Shown here: one piece after another, positions 44,230 through 57,122 of the stretch
How positions within the stretch are numbered: the first letter of the stretch is position 1
Layout of the letters: every line of letters begins with the position of its first letter
Assembly (NCBI GenBank): GCA_014529385.2
Contig: CM043947.1
Span: 103,817,811-103,881,810 of the forward strand
Length of the DNA: 64,000 nt
Reading direction: 5' to 3'
DNA from: Adiantum capillus-veneris
Lineage: Eukaryota; Streptophyta; Polypodiopsida; Polypodiales; Pteridaceae
The notes under the pieces: model-generated
What the model saw: only the letters and a program-made list of their open reading frames with translations
Told to the model about the DNA's origin: nothing
Database searches by the model: none
Position numbers and translations under genes: made by a program

Positions 44230-46790
44230 GAGAAGTCTATCAAGCTAAAGGGCTCCGCCCTTTAAGATGCTAAAATCAATTTCCAAGTGGAAAAATAAGA
44301 GAGAAAATTCTAAAGTTGTAACGACACCCTTATTAAAGGGTCTTTTAAAGTCATTTTAGGGGTGTTTTGGAGCCATTTAAGTCTTTAGAGGGTTTTTTGA
44401 TAGAGGTGTGTGCATGCCAAGTCCACGAGGTTATTTTTTCATTAGACTAGCCATAGTGCTGAAATTGCAAGCATTGTAAATGTCCACTGAAGAGAGATCA
44501 AGCCATTGACACCCAATTTCATGTCATTTCCCCCTTCCCTCCTTATCTTTCTCCTGCTCTTGTGGTGTTCCACGGCATCGACAATGTGGATGTGTGTGCC
44601 CCCTTGAACCGTCGGTGTTTTGTGCCAAGAGAGTGAGATTGAGTGGCTATGTGTGTATTGCAAAAGTTGAAGCAAATTGTGCTGATGGGTGTGTGCTCTG
44701 TGATGATTTTGTCAGGTGTGTGAGCATTGAGTGGAGTGTAGACAATGGTCTGCTAATGTGTTTTGTATCTTCTGAAGGTGTTTTTTATAGGACAAGGGTG
44801 TTGTGAATACCTTGAGCTAACGAGAGGCCTTTGTGTTGGGTGTTGTTCCCCATTCCCTCTCTCCACCATCTCTACACAACCTTCTCCACTCACACACAAT
44901 GTTTTTTAGCTTGTATTTCATAAGTTGCTCGACCCTCCGCAAGAGGCACTCTCCTTGCCATTGATAGAGGCTTGCATGCAAAGTTAGAGGGACACTAGAT
45001 CTAGTGCAACTATTTGGTCAACAATTTCACAACTTGAACACAACTAAGTGATGGATCTAATTTTTGACAAAATTTAGGTCCAACAACAAAACAACCAAGT
45101 GTCAATTGAGAAGTGCATTGAGCCAACACATAAGACAAAATCAATAATGTTGATGAAAAGGGTCTTGTAATTCTTGCATTATATATTGATATATCCATAC
45201 TATCCAACATGGAATGCAAAGGCCGACTCATGTGTGACGGTAAATAACAAAACGAGAACCACGTTGATTTTGTCAATAGTCGTTTGGGGTGTGCCAATAG
45301 AGGGTGATCTCACTTTGCCAACAATTGTGGTGGTGTGAGCTGTTGTAGTCCTAAATGACCACCAGTAGATACTAGAAAGCTAACTACCAACAATGAAAAA
45401 TGTTGCTTGTTGGATGAGGTTTAAGTGTATCTTTAATTGTTAAAATAACATAATTAAAACTAGATTCACATTAAATTTTGAAGAAAAGCTAGTACTTCAC
45501 TCACTGATAATCACCACAAGAGCATTTTTACCTTCAATACATGTTGGCAACAACTAATATCATCTCCCTAGATTTTATGGAAGCGGGGTAGCAGTATGAA
45601 ATCCCCGCATAATGCACATGTTTCTTAAATATTTATATTCATCCATTTTTGTGGGGAGAATATCTCCCACTTGCATGTGGGAGAGTATCTCCCACATGCA
45701 TAGCAATAATTCAAAATGTTAAGTTATATATGAATTATCAATTGTTTTTATGTATAGCCTTGTTTTATAAAGTTATCAGCTACTTGGGACACTAAGGATG
45801 TTAAACGTAAATCAATATATGAGTTATCATGTTGTTATGTATGGACTTGTTATACAGTTTTAAACTACTCAAAACAATAAGTGTGACCTTTTAGAAAAAT
45901 GGTTAATTTCTTTTGAAATTTCATTCTACTTATCCTAAGCTTTCAAAGAATCAATGGCCCCCGCCAAGTGTCGTCCTAGTGAGCTACACAAGGGGTTGCC
46001 TCAATCGTTGGTGTAGCCATCATTGGTGTCAACTCCCACTATTTGACCCTACCTTGGAAACTTGGTTCTCTCTAGCCTATTGTCCACACTTGGGTTCCAC
46101 TACCGTTGATACTACATTTTCTACCATAAAATAATTTGTAGGCATTGAATGGCATGGGAGGGATTTTTTCTCTAAGCACTAGAGTAGTGCTTGATGCTAC
46201 AAAAACTAGAGTCTTTTCATGAAATCTTGAAAAGGGAATATCGAGGACTAGAAATGAAAAGAGCCGATGCTATAGCTCACCTTGACGATATTAATTGCTT
46301 GTATTCTTTCTTTTACCTTCCAATATATGTCTTACAGAAAGCTCCAAAATCAGCTCTAGCTTAGTTTTTGAAGAGCCTTTCTTTAGAGTGTATTCACACC
46401 AAAATTTAGAGAGGCTTGGATGAAAATATTTATATATATAATGAAGAGTATGAATAATGGTTAAAACAATTATGGTAACTATGTACATAACATACTTAGG
46501 TAAATTACACACACCTAGCTATAAATATTTAAATGAATACCAAAATTTCACACACCTAGCTATAGATATTTAAATAAATACCAAAATAATTGTTAAAAAA
46601 GATCCTATATTTAGGATCTATATACAGTGAAATATTTACATGAAAATATACCATAATATAGTTTATTTTTGTTTTTATGATATTTCTTGGCTCAACTAGC
46701 TTATTGACTAGTTAGTTGAGGATTTTCAAGGAGATATAGGGAACCCATAACATGATGTAATGAAGTGGCTTAGTAAACCCCCTTCATTTG
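44230..46790. other. No recognisable gene
   Basis: Short ORFs only. Near 45663-45695 TCTCCCAC and GTGGGAGA alternate (TCTCCCAC, GTGGGAGA, TATCTCCCAC) and could fold into alternative hairpins. A 30-bp block (CACACACCTAGCTATA-A-ATATTTAAAT) is repeated near 46510 and 46550. Confidence 0.4.
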
Positions 46791-46799
46791 AAAAAGTTT

Positions 46800-47069
46800 C
46801 TAGAAGTGACCCCTAGGATCAAAGATCTTGAAGTCCCTTTTCCAATGAGAAATATATGGGGTGGCATCACTTACCCAATCTGGTGGAAATAGCATATAAT
46901 GATTTGTGGTGTTCATCATTGCTTCCACTACTATGAACATGATGTAGAAGATAGGTTTCACTTCCTCATGTGCAAGGTTGATGTATCTGATGCGGCCTTC
47001 CAGAGCTTCTATGAGAAAATCTCTAAACTCTAGCTCAAAAAATTCATTGAACCTTGGCAAGCTCATCAA
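46800..47069 (-). pseudogene. Unassigned ORF remnant downstream of the second E-like gag
   Basis: 89 codons with FFELEFRDFLIEALEGRIR and YMLFPPDWVSDATPYISHWK. The amino-acid pattern looks like real coding sequence rather than noise. It has the same strand as the gag at 47491, from which it is separated by stop-ridden sequence. Possibly part of the same element; no family recognised. Confidence 0.35.
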
Positions 47070-47490
47070 GTCAAAAACTCCATAATTTTCATAAATTCAA
47101 AAACCTTGGTCCATGCCTCCAACTCCTATTAGAATATGTTCCAAAACTTTACCACATAAGTAGACAATAGACCAAGGTTCATATTGCTTCCAATACATTG
47201 GAAGAGAATAAATTTTGGTAAGAATAGACACAAGATCCACATGTAGCAATCTGCAATTTTCCCATCTATGAAGGAGACCAAAAAATCTTGTGAAATCCTT
47301 GGCTTTTTATATGGTAGGTTCTTCCCTGCTTAGTGCACATGGGTCATACCAAAGATTTTTAATGTCCTTGCATACTTCTTGAGGATCATCATATTTTTCT
47401 TAGCTACTCCTCTCAGACTTTGTGGGATAACAAAAAATATGTTCGTTAAAGCCTCATGGCACTTTGATAAATGGAATTTTCATGTAAGGG

Positions 47491-48250
47491 TTAGAATTTT
47501 GCAAGAAATCGAGAGCAAATTTTAGTATTCTCCGATTCATCAGAGGAGCTATGTTTCTTTTTCTTAGCTTGGCCTATAGTGATTACCTTGATTGGAATAA
47601 TAGGTTCACTTTTTAAAGAGCTACTAGGTATCACTTGGACTACATTCACCACTACTTTTTCCTTGTTTAACTGATTCTTTGGACAGTCTTGCAGGAAGTG
47701 TCCACCCTTTTTCCAACATTGTGTACAAAAATCTTCAACTAGCTGAATGTTCTTGTCAGGTTCTAGGAATTTATTTTTCCAATGATCATCTGCACCACAA
47801 TTATGGAAGTTTCCAGTCCTTGGCTTAATTATAGGTCTTACCATTGGAGGTATAACACCTTGATTAGCTACATAGTACATCGATGTAAGCTCTCGTGTAT
47901 CATAAGTCACAGGTTCTTCCACTGAAGGTGGATTTGTAGTTTTTACCTTTACTCGACTGGTCTGAAATTGCATTGAACAGAATTAGATCTTTGCACTTAA
48001 AATTTATGTGAGGCTCTTTTCATAAATCATGGTTGGCATGTGATCTAGCTGATTGCCAGTAGACATGGGAGGATTGGGAATTCTAACCTGAAGACACATA
48101 TGCAAGCTAGAAGATCAACCTTTATTAAACATATGTTGAGCTTAGATACATGCTACTCTAGGTTGCTCAGGTTTTTAATTGATAAGGTAGTGGGACATTT
48201 CCATGGTACCATGGGATAAACTTTGTGGGATAACAAGAAATATGTTCATT
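47491..48250 (-). pseudogene. Second E-like gag fragment with zinc knuckles
   Basis: 160-codon open stretch (47491-47973) with NFHNCGADDHWKNKF and CTQCWKKGGHFLQDC, the same unusual CX2CX5HX4C spacing as element E, preceded by MYYVANQGVIPPMVRPIIKP and followed by KKKKHSSSDESENTK. Both features align to 33200-33580. Upstream, PWYHGNVPL (near 48200) matches PKYHGNVQYMPL of element E. A diverged copy of the same family on the opposite strand. Confidence 0.72.
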
Positions 48251-48609
48251 AAATCTTGGAAAAATTATATGTGCCACGTTGGTGTAGGCTAGTAGGGCCA
48301 AATACACTGGTAACTCCTTAGGTGTGGAATTTTGATTTGGAGTTTTGTGTTTACAAAACCCCATGCATTGCTTTTGGGGAAGAAAACCATTTCCCTCTTT
48401 AAAAGAGTGGTCAGTTTAATTTAACAAATTTTGGATTCTAATAGTGCGTTGGTGCATTTTTGGCTTCCAGGGGGATCTTCAGATTGGGTAATGGTCTCAA
48501 AGTTCCATGGGGATTACTCTCAGCTTGTGTGTTCAACATTCAAGTACCTTGTAACCAGGACACAACTAAGATATTCAGAGATTGGGAACTACCAAAAACT
48601 TCAGCCAAT

Positions 48610-49110
48610 TGGTAGACATCTCCTACTAGAGTCTTTCAACAAATGTTGCTGACTGATCTTCTAATACATACCAGATGTAACTGGATTTGGGGCCTTTCCA
48701 AAAGCTATCAATGGTGGATGCAAAGAATTTAGCATATATGGGAAGTGCATTGTGCTTATAAGCATAAAGTGTTTATGTGGAGAATTTTTACACGTGGTTT
48801 ACCCATAGGTAAGCTTTTAACCAAGAAGAATGTAAATCATGATTTGTGTATCGGATGTAAAAAACTAGAAACTATGGATCAATTGTTTTTTAACTATAAC
48901 CAAGTTAAATTGTGGTAGAAATATTTGCAAGAATATTGTATGCTTTGTTGAAAGATTAAAATTGTTTTTGAATTTATGTACTCAAAACATAGTGATCTTG
49001 ATTTATGCTTGATGTTTGTCAAAATTTGGATGCTCTCATTTATTTGGCAAGCTAGAAATGCTGCAATCTTTGATGATTATTCTAAGGTTTTTCACTTTTT
49101 GTGAGGTGTT
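48610..49110 (+). pseudogene. LINE ORF2 C-terminal remnant (zf-RVT domain)
   Basis: One frame reads MLLTDLLIHTRCNWIWGLS, then HKVFMWRIFTRGLPIGKLL, DLCIGCKKLETMDQLFF, then WMLSFIWQARNAAIFDD. This is the zinc-binding region at the end of plant non-LTR reverse transcriptases. The usual CxxC ... HLFxxC pattern has lost its His and last Cys (DQLFFNYN). In-frame TAGs are present. RT proper is not visible upstream, so the copy is 5' truncated or decayed. Confidence 0.72.
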
Positions 49111-49233
49111 ATGAAAACCAAGCTACTCGAGGCTTTTATGTCACTACCTAAACACTGAAAAGGCAGATGGGAAGATTCATTGAAGCATTGTAAGAGGAGA
49201 GTTGTAAATAAAGATGTAATATAGAAGAAGACG

Positions 49234-49236
<3 letters not shown>

Positions 49237-49309
<73 letters not shown>
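49237..49309. repeat. (GA)n microsatellite, 73 bp
   Basis: Uninterrupted GA run just downstream of the LINE remnant. Confidence 0.97.
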
Positions 49310-49314
<5 letters not shown>

Positions 49315-50180
49315 GATACATTCAACCAAGACACGGTGATATTAACTATTAATGGAAGATACATCTAGCTTATTGTACCCAAATTTACATAGACTTTTAG
49401 ACTACCATATGATCAAAAACCTAAAGCCTATACTCCTAACAAGATGTAAAGACTCCTAGATGAAACACTTGAAATAAAGAAAAAGTAAACATCAGGTGGG
49501 CAATGAATTCCAATCTTAGCCCTAGAACATAAAGCAACATACAAAGTTGTAGGCGAAGCCCTAAGCTTGAAGAACAACCCCAACCAGTGTGTTTGAGAAA
49601 CTATTTGGCATGTTACTTGAAAGAGCTCTAAATAGGAAATTCCCAATCAAGTCAAGTTAAATATTCTAGAACAATGTGGAGGCCCAAATAAGCAAGGTAA
49701 ATTCCAAACAAAAATTGAAAGCATGATACATCTAGCAATTCTTTTACTAGACCACTTGCATACTACGTCATGTCCATGTTGTGACACTGGCATAGAACCC
49801 AGAAGGGAAGATTGAGGTTCAGACACAGGGATGAGATTCACATGTTTTAATGTACACCTTTCTTATAAGATATGATGAGAGTCAGAAGTTCCTTGTATCA
49901 TTCTACTTAGTATATTATGAGCCTATAGATACGATAAGATATGTTTAGATAGCTGACCAGCTAAGTGATTGATATGAGCACAAAAAATCTCCAAAGTAGA
50001 CCCTGCTAATTTGAAACCTAATGGCTTGACAAAGTGCCAAATCTAGATATTGTAGAGTTGAACCCAATACGTAGCATGCCAATCACTCCTTAATGACATA
50101 AAGTGAAAGGCACCATCTTCAAACTCAAAAATGATTTCATCAAATTCAAAGTGTGAGGTTGTATTGAGATCACTTTGTGA
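49310..50180. other. No recognisable gene; probable Copia LTR or flank
   Basis: Short ORFs only. Part may belong to the LTR ending at 50509; its left end could not be located. Confidence 0.35.
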
Positions 50181-50184
50181 AAAG

Positions 50185-50190
<6 letters not shown>

Positions 50191-50259
<69 letters not shown>

Positions 50260-50260
50260 A
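50191..50260. repeat. (GA)n microsatellite, about 70 bp
   Basis: GA run with two AA interruptions near its right end, inside the putative Copia LTR. Confidence 0.95.
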
Positions 50261-50509
50261 ATAGCTGAACCCTAAGTGCAAGAAAATGACCAAAAGAGTG
50301 CAAGAGATAGAGCTCTAGTAGGGGAGAAGCTTGTGTGCAAGTGAGGAGCAAAGATATGGAGCGTGAGATGTAGGGAGAGAGATAGCATGTAAGTCTTTTT
50401 TTTTTCTTTGGGCTACCTTAGTCTTATAAACATTGAAATGAATTTTTAATACAAGTGTCCATTCAAAGGGGGGAACCGAGCACAAGCATAAATGCCTTTA
50501 TTCCCAACA
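50261..50509 (-). repeat. Copia 3' LTR, inner end (far end not located)
   Basis: Minus strand begins TGTTGGGAATAAAGGC directly after a polypurine tract and has GTTTATAAGAC near 50433, a TATA-like box. The LTR continues left of 50261 by an unknown amount. Confidence 0.6.
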
Positions 50510-50520
50510 ACCTCCCACCT
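50510..50520 (-). promoter_or_regulatory. Polypurine tract of the Copia relic
   Basis: Minus strand AGGTGGGAGGT directly before TGTTGGG. Confidence 0.75.
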
Positions 50521-50539
50521 AAAGGCAATGTTCCTTTAA

Positions 50540-51660
50540 GATAGAAGAAAGAATTAGCTCTCTGTGTATAGGAGCTGATCTTATATATGTAGTCATCCAA
50601 TACCCATCATCTGCTGGCAACATGTAAATCTCTCTACAAGAAAACTCTTCATCAATGCATCTACACGATTTTCATCCATATGTACTTTGACCAACTCAAT
50701 GGCTTTGTGATCAAGTACATTCCAGATAGAATAATACTTCACTTCTATGTGCTTTGTCTTGGCATGAAAGAATGGATTTCACACAAGCATGATAGCACTC
50801 TAGCTATTGCAATGTAGCATAGGAACCTCTTAAATATTAAGAAGTTCTTCCACCAAACATTTGAGCCATAACGCTTCCTTGCATGCTTCAATTGTAGCCA
50901 CATATTTAGTCTTAGTGATGCACAAAGAAAAACACTTTTGTAATCTAGAAATTCATGAAATTTCACTTCCTATGAAAGTAAACACATATCCAGAAGTAGA
51001 CTTCCTACAATATGGGCTTCCAACAAAATTTGCTTCTATAAAGAGAGCCACAAATGTCTTGTGCTTCCCCAAACATATGCACAAATCCATCATGCCCTTC
51101 AAATATTTGAGGATACATTTCATCGCTTCCAATGCTTCTTGCCGGGATTAGTCATATATCTACTCACTAATCCCACCACAAATGCAATATCTAGATGTGT
51201 GAAAACCATAGCATAGATTAATTTTTCCAAGAGCTGATGTACAAGGGATCTTGGTCATTTCATGCTGATTATCATGAGATGTAGGGATATCATCTCCACT
51301 GAGTTTCACATATGGAGCCAATGGTGTGCCAATTGCCTTCCCACCCTTCATATTGAGACGTTGCAAAATTTAGGATACAAATTCCTATTGAGATAGATAA
51401 ATAAGGCCTTTACTTATATCTCTAATGATCATCATACCAAAAACATATGCACAAATTCTTTGTACCCTTTAGATATTTGAGGATACCTTTCACCACTTTT
51501 GAACGCTTCTTGTCAAGATTACCCCATGCATCTACTCACCACTCCTAGTGCAAATACAATCTTTGGACATGTCGCAACCATAACGTACATTAAATTGCCA
51601 AGAACTGATGCATAAGTGGTATTTGTCATTTTTGAACCCCTTATCATTAGTTGTATATAA
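50540..51660 (-). pseudogene. Copia RT C-terminus and RNase H relic
   Basis: RT end: RLNMKGGKAIGTPLAPYVKL and TKIPCTSALGKI (51160-51366). RNase H: YVATIEACKEALWLKCLVEE, FFHAKTKHIEVKYYSIWNVL and IELVKVHMDENRVDALMKS (about 50620-50940), the classic Copia ending before the polypurine tract. Many stops. A stretch of about 200 bp at 51065-51260 is repeated, diverged, at 51439-51640, so the RT end is duplicated in tandem (offset about 374 bp). Confidence 0.82.
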
Positions 51661-51740
51661 GGCAAACCTCTTAGAAAAATAAACAGTCATCTTTGATTAG
51701 CTAATATAAACATTTGCAACCTCTTAGAAGATAAATATAC

Positions 51741-51985
51741 GGTCACTTACGATTGGATCTTATTCATAGCCGATGACAACATGAACATGAACCCATATTT
51801 ACGTTATCTGGGCAAGGTCACTTACGATTGGTTCTTATCTATAGCTGGTGACAACATGAACATGAACCCATATTTACTTTATCTGGGCAAGGTCACTTAC
51901 GATTGGTTCTTATCTATAACTGGTGAGAACATGAACATGAACCCATATTTATGTTATTTGGGCAAGGTCAAGGTCAATATCAAAC
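51741..51985 (+). repeat. 75-bp minisatellite, about 3.2 units, keeping an open frame
   Basis: GGTCACTTACGATTGG recurs at 51741, 51816 and 51891, and GGTCA again at 51966: exact 75-bp period. Because 75 is a multiple of three, an ORF (51781-51993) repeats a 25-residue unit with NMNMNPYLxYLGKVTYDWFL. There is no other sign of a gene. Confidence 0.9.
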
Positions 51986-51993
51986 AAATTTAA

Positions 51994-53160
51994 GTGACGA
52001 CCAAGGCCAAAAAAAAAAAGAAAAAGAAAATAGAAGATGGCGTAAACTGTCGGCCATGACAAAATATACTAGGATGCTTCCGTAAACCACTCGCCGAATA
52101 TACACTAGCGACGCTGAGTTCGAGAAACAAGGGCGCAAGCATAATAAATCAACCCTTGCAAATCTATGCAAGAAGCAGTGCAGGCCAACAAGAAGATAGA
52201 AGCACCTTCTCATAGCGTCTATGGTCATCGCGACCTGGTTCTGCTCGATGGGAAAGCTTCTCTCTACTCATAAGCATGTATCCAGCAGCTTCGTCACAAG
52301 CACGTGCTTATTACAAAGTCCCAACACACTTTCTAGGGTGGCATGTACCCAGAGATCCGCTCTGCTCCTAAAACGCTGGTCAACTGTCATCCATGCTCGT
52401 CACTCTTAAACAAAATTATATTATCTTAAAATAACATGCGGTTAGCTATAATTGGCTGTGAGTCAAGGTAGTCGCTACCGCTCTACTCCTAAAAAGCTGG
52501 TCATCCATGCTTGTCACTCTTAAAATAACGTTATATTATTTTAAAATAGCATGCCTGCTGCAAATCAAGGAGTGCCCTCCCGGCATAGCTGCCGTGATTG
52601 TTGAGATAGGACGGCCTTTGACGTTATTAATCGTCAACGCTTCCAAGAAGTTATATTTGAACTGCTGATATCAGTCCTTAATGCTTCCAGGAAGTGGAAC
52701 TGTCCCCCATGAGGACTTTGGATCAAGACAAGCTGCCTCTTTTGCATGTGTAAACAAGACACCTCTTCTGCAGTGTATACAACAGTTCTGCAATTACGCG
52801 AGCATGTACTAACAAGGTTGAAAAATTAGGCGCACATGGCATACATGCCACGAGTATTTCGGTCTTCCGATCATCATCTAGATTTGCTTCTAGCAGCCAA
52901 CCATGAGAGTTACGAGAGGTGCAAGGCAGACAACCCACTAGCGAGGCTTACACCTGTGCCTAGAGCATACAATCCACTAGGCTATTTGTTGGTTCCATCT
53001 TTCATCTCTGTGCTTTCACGGCGGTACATGAGCAGGACTGCCTCACAGTGCTACCCTTTAAAAGCCATCTCACTAATTTTAAGCAAGCCAAAAAAGTATT
53101 GAATTTTGTGTGACAATGCTTTACAAATAAATTTATTATCACGAAAGATAAAGACTACTT
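51994..53160. other. No recognisable gene
   Basis: Short ORFs only. A duplicated block (TCTGCTCCTAAAACGCTGGT near 52358 and CTACTCCTAAAAAGCTGGTC near 52482) is followed in both places by TCCATGCT-GTCACTCTTAAA, an imperfect repeat of about 100 bp. Confidence 0.4.
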
Positions 53161-53161
53161 A

Positions 53162-53173
53162 GCTCTGATACCA
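53162..53173 (-). promoter_or_regulatory. Initiator-Met-type primer site of an orphan minus-strand LTR element
   Basis: Minus strand TGGTATCAGAGC, adjacent to TGTTGACCCGG at 53174. It marks an LTR to the right and an element body to the left. The body could be the Copia relic at 50.5-51.7 kb, but that relic's 3' LTR (TGTTGGGAATAAAGG) does not resemble this one. Confidence 0.7.
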
Positions 53174-53609
53174 TGTTGACCCGGAGGGAGAGAGCGCATG
53201 TAGACAAGAGGAGAGAGAGACGACACCAACATGTACAAGCCCCAAAGTGTATGGAGAACACACACTGAGTACAAATATATAGTGGGGACTCCTAGCTATA
53301 CATAGTATAGGGGTTGGTATATATAGCTCCAACACTAGCTAGGGTGTGAGATGATAATGAGATAGTAGAAAGAAAGAACCAATGCTTTTTTCCCCAAGTT
53401 AAAGAAGCGGAGCTATTGACGCTTTTCCCACAGTACGTTTGATGATAAAGTAAGAATATGTTACCCTTGAGATAAATAATAGGATGAGATAGAAAGCTTA
53501 TTATTATACTTAGATATGCATATGTACATTATAGGAAATATGTGTATGTATCTAGAAAGTTTCAAGATAGATCTTGTAGCATTTCTTCCCACTATGTATG
53601 TGTCAGAGC
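53174..53609 (-). repeat. Putative LTR next to the orphan primer site (outer end not located)
   Basis: Starts TGTTGACCCGGAGGG. Contains TATATAGC-type sequence near 53320. It could extend into repeat H2. Confidence 0.45.
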
Positions 53610-54460
53610 ATGACAATGGGACCAAAGGTAAGGGGTCCAAATGGGAGATGGTCTAGCAAAGAGAAATGCAAGGTAATGGAGATTAAAATACCTTAGGGTT
53701 AGCTGCATTAAGAACCTCCAAAATTTAGTGTTAAAAGTCCTTAAACCTAGGACCTTAGGCAAGCTAGAGCTTGTTTGAGGTGGGAACCTGGCCCAAGCTT
53801 GAGCTGCTTGTCGTGCTTGCTGGCTAAGGTGCTTAAGGTGCTTGTCATTCTTGCTGACTAAAGTTCTTGAGGTGCTTGTTGTGCTTGCTAACTAAGGTTC
53901 CTGAGATGCTTGTGGTGCTTGCTAACTAAGGTGCTTGAGGTGCTTGTCGTGCTTGTTGACTAAGATGCTTGAGGTGATTTTCATGCTTATGGGACAAGGT
54001 GCTTGAGAAGCTTGAAGTCAATCCAAGGCCTACAATGAGCACGGCAAGCCATGCGAGTAGGGGATGAGAGAGAATGACCTTCCCTTCGCTCAAGGGACAC
54101 CCCTTGCTCAAAGAGGCATATGGGACACATGTCAAGCTCCTAGCTAGGTTACCCCATAGTGTGCCTAAAGCATATTGATTGACTTTGAGGTCCAAAGAGA
54201 ATTTAGTTTAATTAAATAATTATCTAGGAATTATCAAGACCTCTCTCTCAAAGGGGTAAGGAGGAAAATTTTCCAAAGACTACCCACGTTGCTTCATATG
54301 CACTAAGCATGTGATTGGCTAGGCTTGCAGGGGTTCAATCAAATTCAAGGATGAGAGGGGTCGACCAAAGCAAGCTCGAGGTGTGCTTGAGGATATAATT
54401 TCCCACACACACACACTCACATGCTCTTGTTCTCACTTGGTGTAAGTGCAAGAAATTCAT
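53610..54460 (+). repeat. Dispersed repeat H2 with 34-bp minisatellite
   Basis: Inverted relative of H1. The array at 53804-54007 has six imperfect 34-bp units, each containing TGCTTGTCGTGCTTG-like and CTAAGGTGCTTGAG-like halves. Downstream blocks GTGTGCCTAAAGCATATTG and TTAGTTTAATTAAATAA match H1. Confidence 0.75.
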
Positions 54461-57046
54461 CTCCAACCTTCTCCAAGCTTGAGAAGTTGAGAGCCTACAC
54501 CAATAACGCTTGGCTATGCAAGAAAATCCAACCAAGAGCCATGCTTCAATGGTATGCTAGCCATGTTATTCATCTACATTACTATGCTACTATGTTGTGC
54601 TAAGCTCTATGAGTAATGGTATGAGAGGACACTACTTATTTCTCGTAAGATACTTCTCCTTCCCTTCCTTGCTCTGCAGGCTGCGATGGTGCGAGGGGGT
54701 TGTGTAGTGGAGGTGTACGTGTGTGTGCGAGGGTCTGGAGCCTTGATTGGAGAGTGTGTATCTCATAAAGAAGGCCATGTACATGGGTGGTGACCTCTGC
54801 ACTTTCACCCCTCTTCTCTCTTTTTGGTTATGGAAGCTGCAGGAAGTGAAGCTCTCTTGTATGTGTGTGCCTACTACTCAGGCTTGGCAGTGATATCCCC
54901 TTGTTATTGTTGTGAATGGGAGGGTGTTTCCCCATGTTTTCCATGGGGTTTTTTGAGTTTTTTGGCTGAACATCATGAGTTTTTCTATAACTCATGATTG
55001 GCATGGTTTTTGATGGGTTGCTTACATACAAAACCTATAAGTTTTGCTAGATATTTATAGCTTACATAGAATGTGTAAGACTTTCTCATTAACAACACTA
55101 TTTTTGATAGTGGAAACATATTCTAGCATCCTATCATTTACAATTTTTATAAGAAAATTTTCCTTCACGTAATAATTATTTCAAATCACAGATAAGTTCT
55201 CATTAACCAAGTGAACAATAACATTCAACATCTAAACAGCTATTCTTAAAATATCATATTACCATACATAGTTTGGTAGTGTCAAAGGTAACATTATACT
55301 TTGTTATCTTTATTCCCCATGCATCCATCCACCATTTTCTACATCACTTCCACCATTTTGACACAAGTTTACAAGACCAAAAAGAGGCTCGATCAACTTT
55401 AGGTCCTCCAGACTGAAGTAATTACCTTAAAAACCATCTCCTTCCCTCTATAAAAGGCAGTTGTAGGTGATGCACTAGACACCATTCTTGAAATGAAAAT
55501 TTTGAATTTTTAAAGACTTATGAGTTCCAAGATGTAAAAAAAATTCTCTCCCATCAATCTTCAACATGTTTAAGTGACCATTACATTGTAATTGCACTTC
55601 AAAGGAAGGTTTCAAGTTCACATAGAGCATAGTTTTCTCAAAGACCCACACGTTTGGTGATGTAGATGGTAATTCATAGTCATTCTATCTATTCTCGTGA
55701 TTTTATGTGGGCGGAATCTGCAACCCATGAATAGTGCACAAAGCTTATACCATGAATTTTGAAGCCAAAGCCCAATATGTATCACCTCCTACCTATAAAA
55801 GAGTTTTAGTTGAGATTCAGAGCCCATAATTTGAGTAATCCAAGCAATGCCTTCTATATGCATAAAGGGCCTTTTTGTCAATTACAAGTTCAGGAGGCTT
55901 TTTAAAGACAAAACTCCAAAGGATATTTTTGAACCGATTAAGCACCTTGTATACTCACTACATCTACCCAAGTTAACTTAGAGCCTATCAATTTCCATGA
56001 GGTAATCAACATTTTATATGTATCATATCCAGTTTTGAAAGAAGAAATTGAAAAGAAATTCAAACAAGAACCATCAACAAAGATCCATGGAAGTATAGTA
56101 GTGAAGTTCCTGAAGAGTATCATAGACTTTTTATCGAGAACATGATCTGGGGGTTTCCTAATAAACAAGTCTAGAAAATATAACTAGACCTAATAACTTT
56201 CTAGTGTATCTAGTTCTAGGGACCCATAATAGTTTTGAGCATGTGTTCTTGTAGGGTATTACTAGGAGTTGTACGGTTTTAAACCCCAAATTCATGGCGG
56301 AATCAATGAGCATTTTTCCTTAGTTGGATAGATCCCATGTCCCATGGTTGTGTTTTGAAATGTATAATAGCCTACAATGTGTCCTTTGCAAGCACGTGTT
56401 CACCATGTGTTTGTAGATTTAAGATTTCCAAAAATCTATCATTCTAGGGAATTTTTAGACAATGCTAAGCAATCCATGCAAAAGATCTCCATTTACCCCA
56501 TAAAATTTTCAAAATCATTGTATCAAGTATTTTAAATTGAATGCCAAACTAGTCAAATAGTGGAAGGAAATACATAAAGTATGGTCTTAAAATGGATTGC
56601 AAAATTTTGAGTATGATATGAAGTGGCCACTTTTGGCAATGCCAAGAGCCAATTTTGATGTACACTCTCTCAAGCACCCATTTGATTTTTTGTTCTACAT
56701 CCAACCCAAATGGGTAATCCATGTTTGAATATGTGTCTTTAAGGGAGCCTTATGACTCTCCAAACAAGGTTTTCAAAGATCCATGCTTAGATATCTATGA
56801 GTTGTGATCTACACAAGTTAATGTGCAGGCTAGCTACAAAGGAGTAGAGCCCAATGTATCCCATACATTTCCCACTATTAGCACTAGTGTCCTAAAAAAA
56901 GTTATTGTTTTGATCTTCACATATCAATCCCATAACATGTCCTTTGCCCACTTCATGTGACGAGTGGTACTACTTTGATCATCTTGATGTTGCAAAACAA
57001 TACTATTGGATGACAAGTAGTTGCAAACAAAAGAGGAGAAGGGAGG

Positions 57047-57050
<4 letters not shown>
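54461..57050. other. No recognisable gene; weak coding-like remnants on the minus strand
   Basis: Two minus-strand stretches look coding-like though stop-ridden: 55938-56168 (KKSMILFRNFTTILPWIFVD, ISSFKTGYDTYKML) and about 55500-55660 (VWVFEKTMLYVNLKPSFEVQ, KIDGREFFLHLGTHKSLK). The second half repeats a PPELVIDKKALY-type phrase resembling PPDHVLDKKSMI of the first, hinting at an old duplication. No family recognised. Confidence 0.35.

Positions 57051-57118
<68 letters not shown>
57051..57118. repeat. (GA)n microsatellite, 68 bp
   Basis: Uninterrupted GA run preceded by GGGAGGGAGG. Confidence 0.97.

Positions 57119-57122
<4 letters not shown>

Noticed and set aside
45663-45695. Alternating TCTCCCAC / GTGGGAGA as a terminator or riboswitch
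   Set aside because: Only short stems with no adjacent gene; likely a local palindromic duplication.
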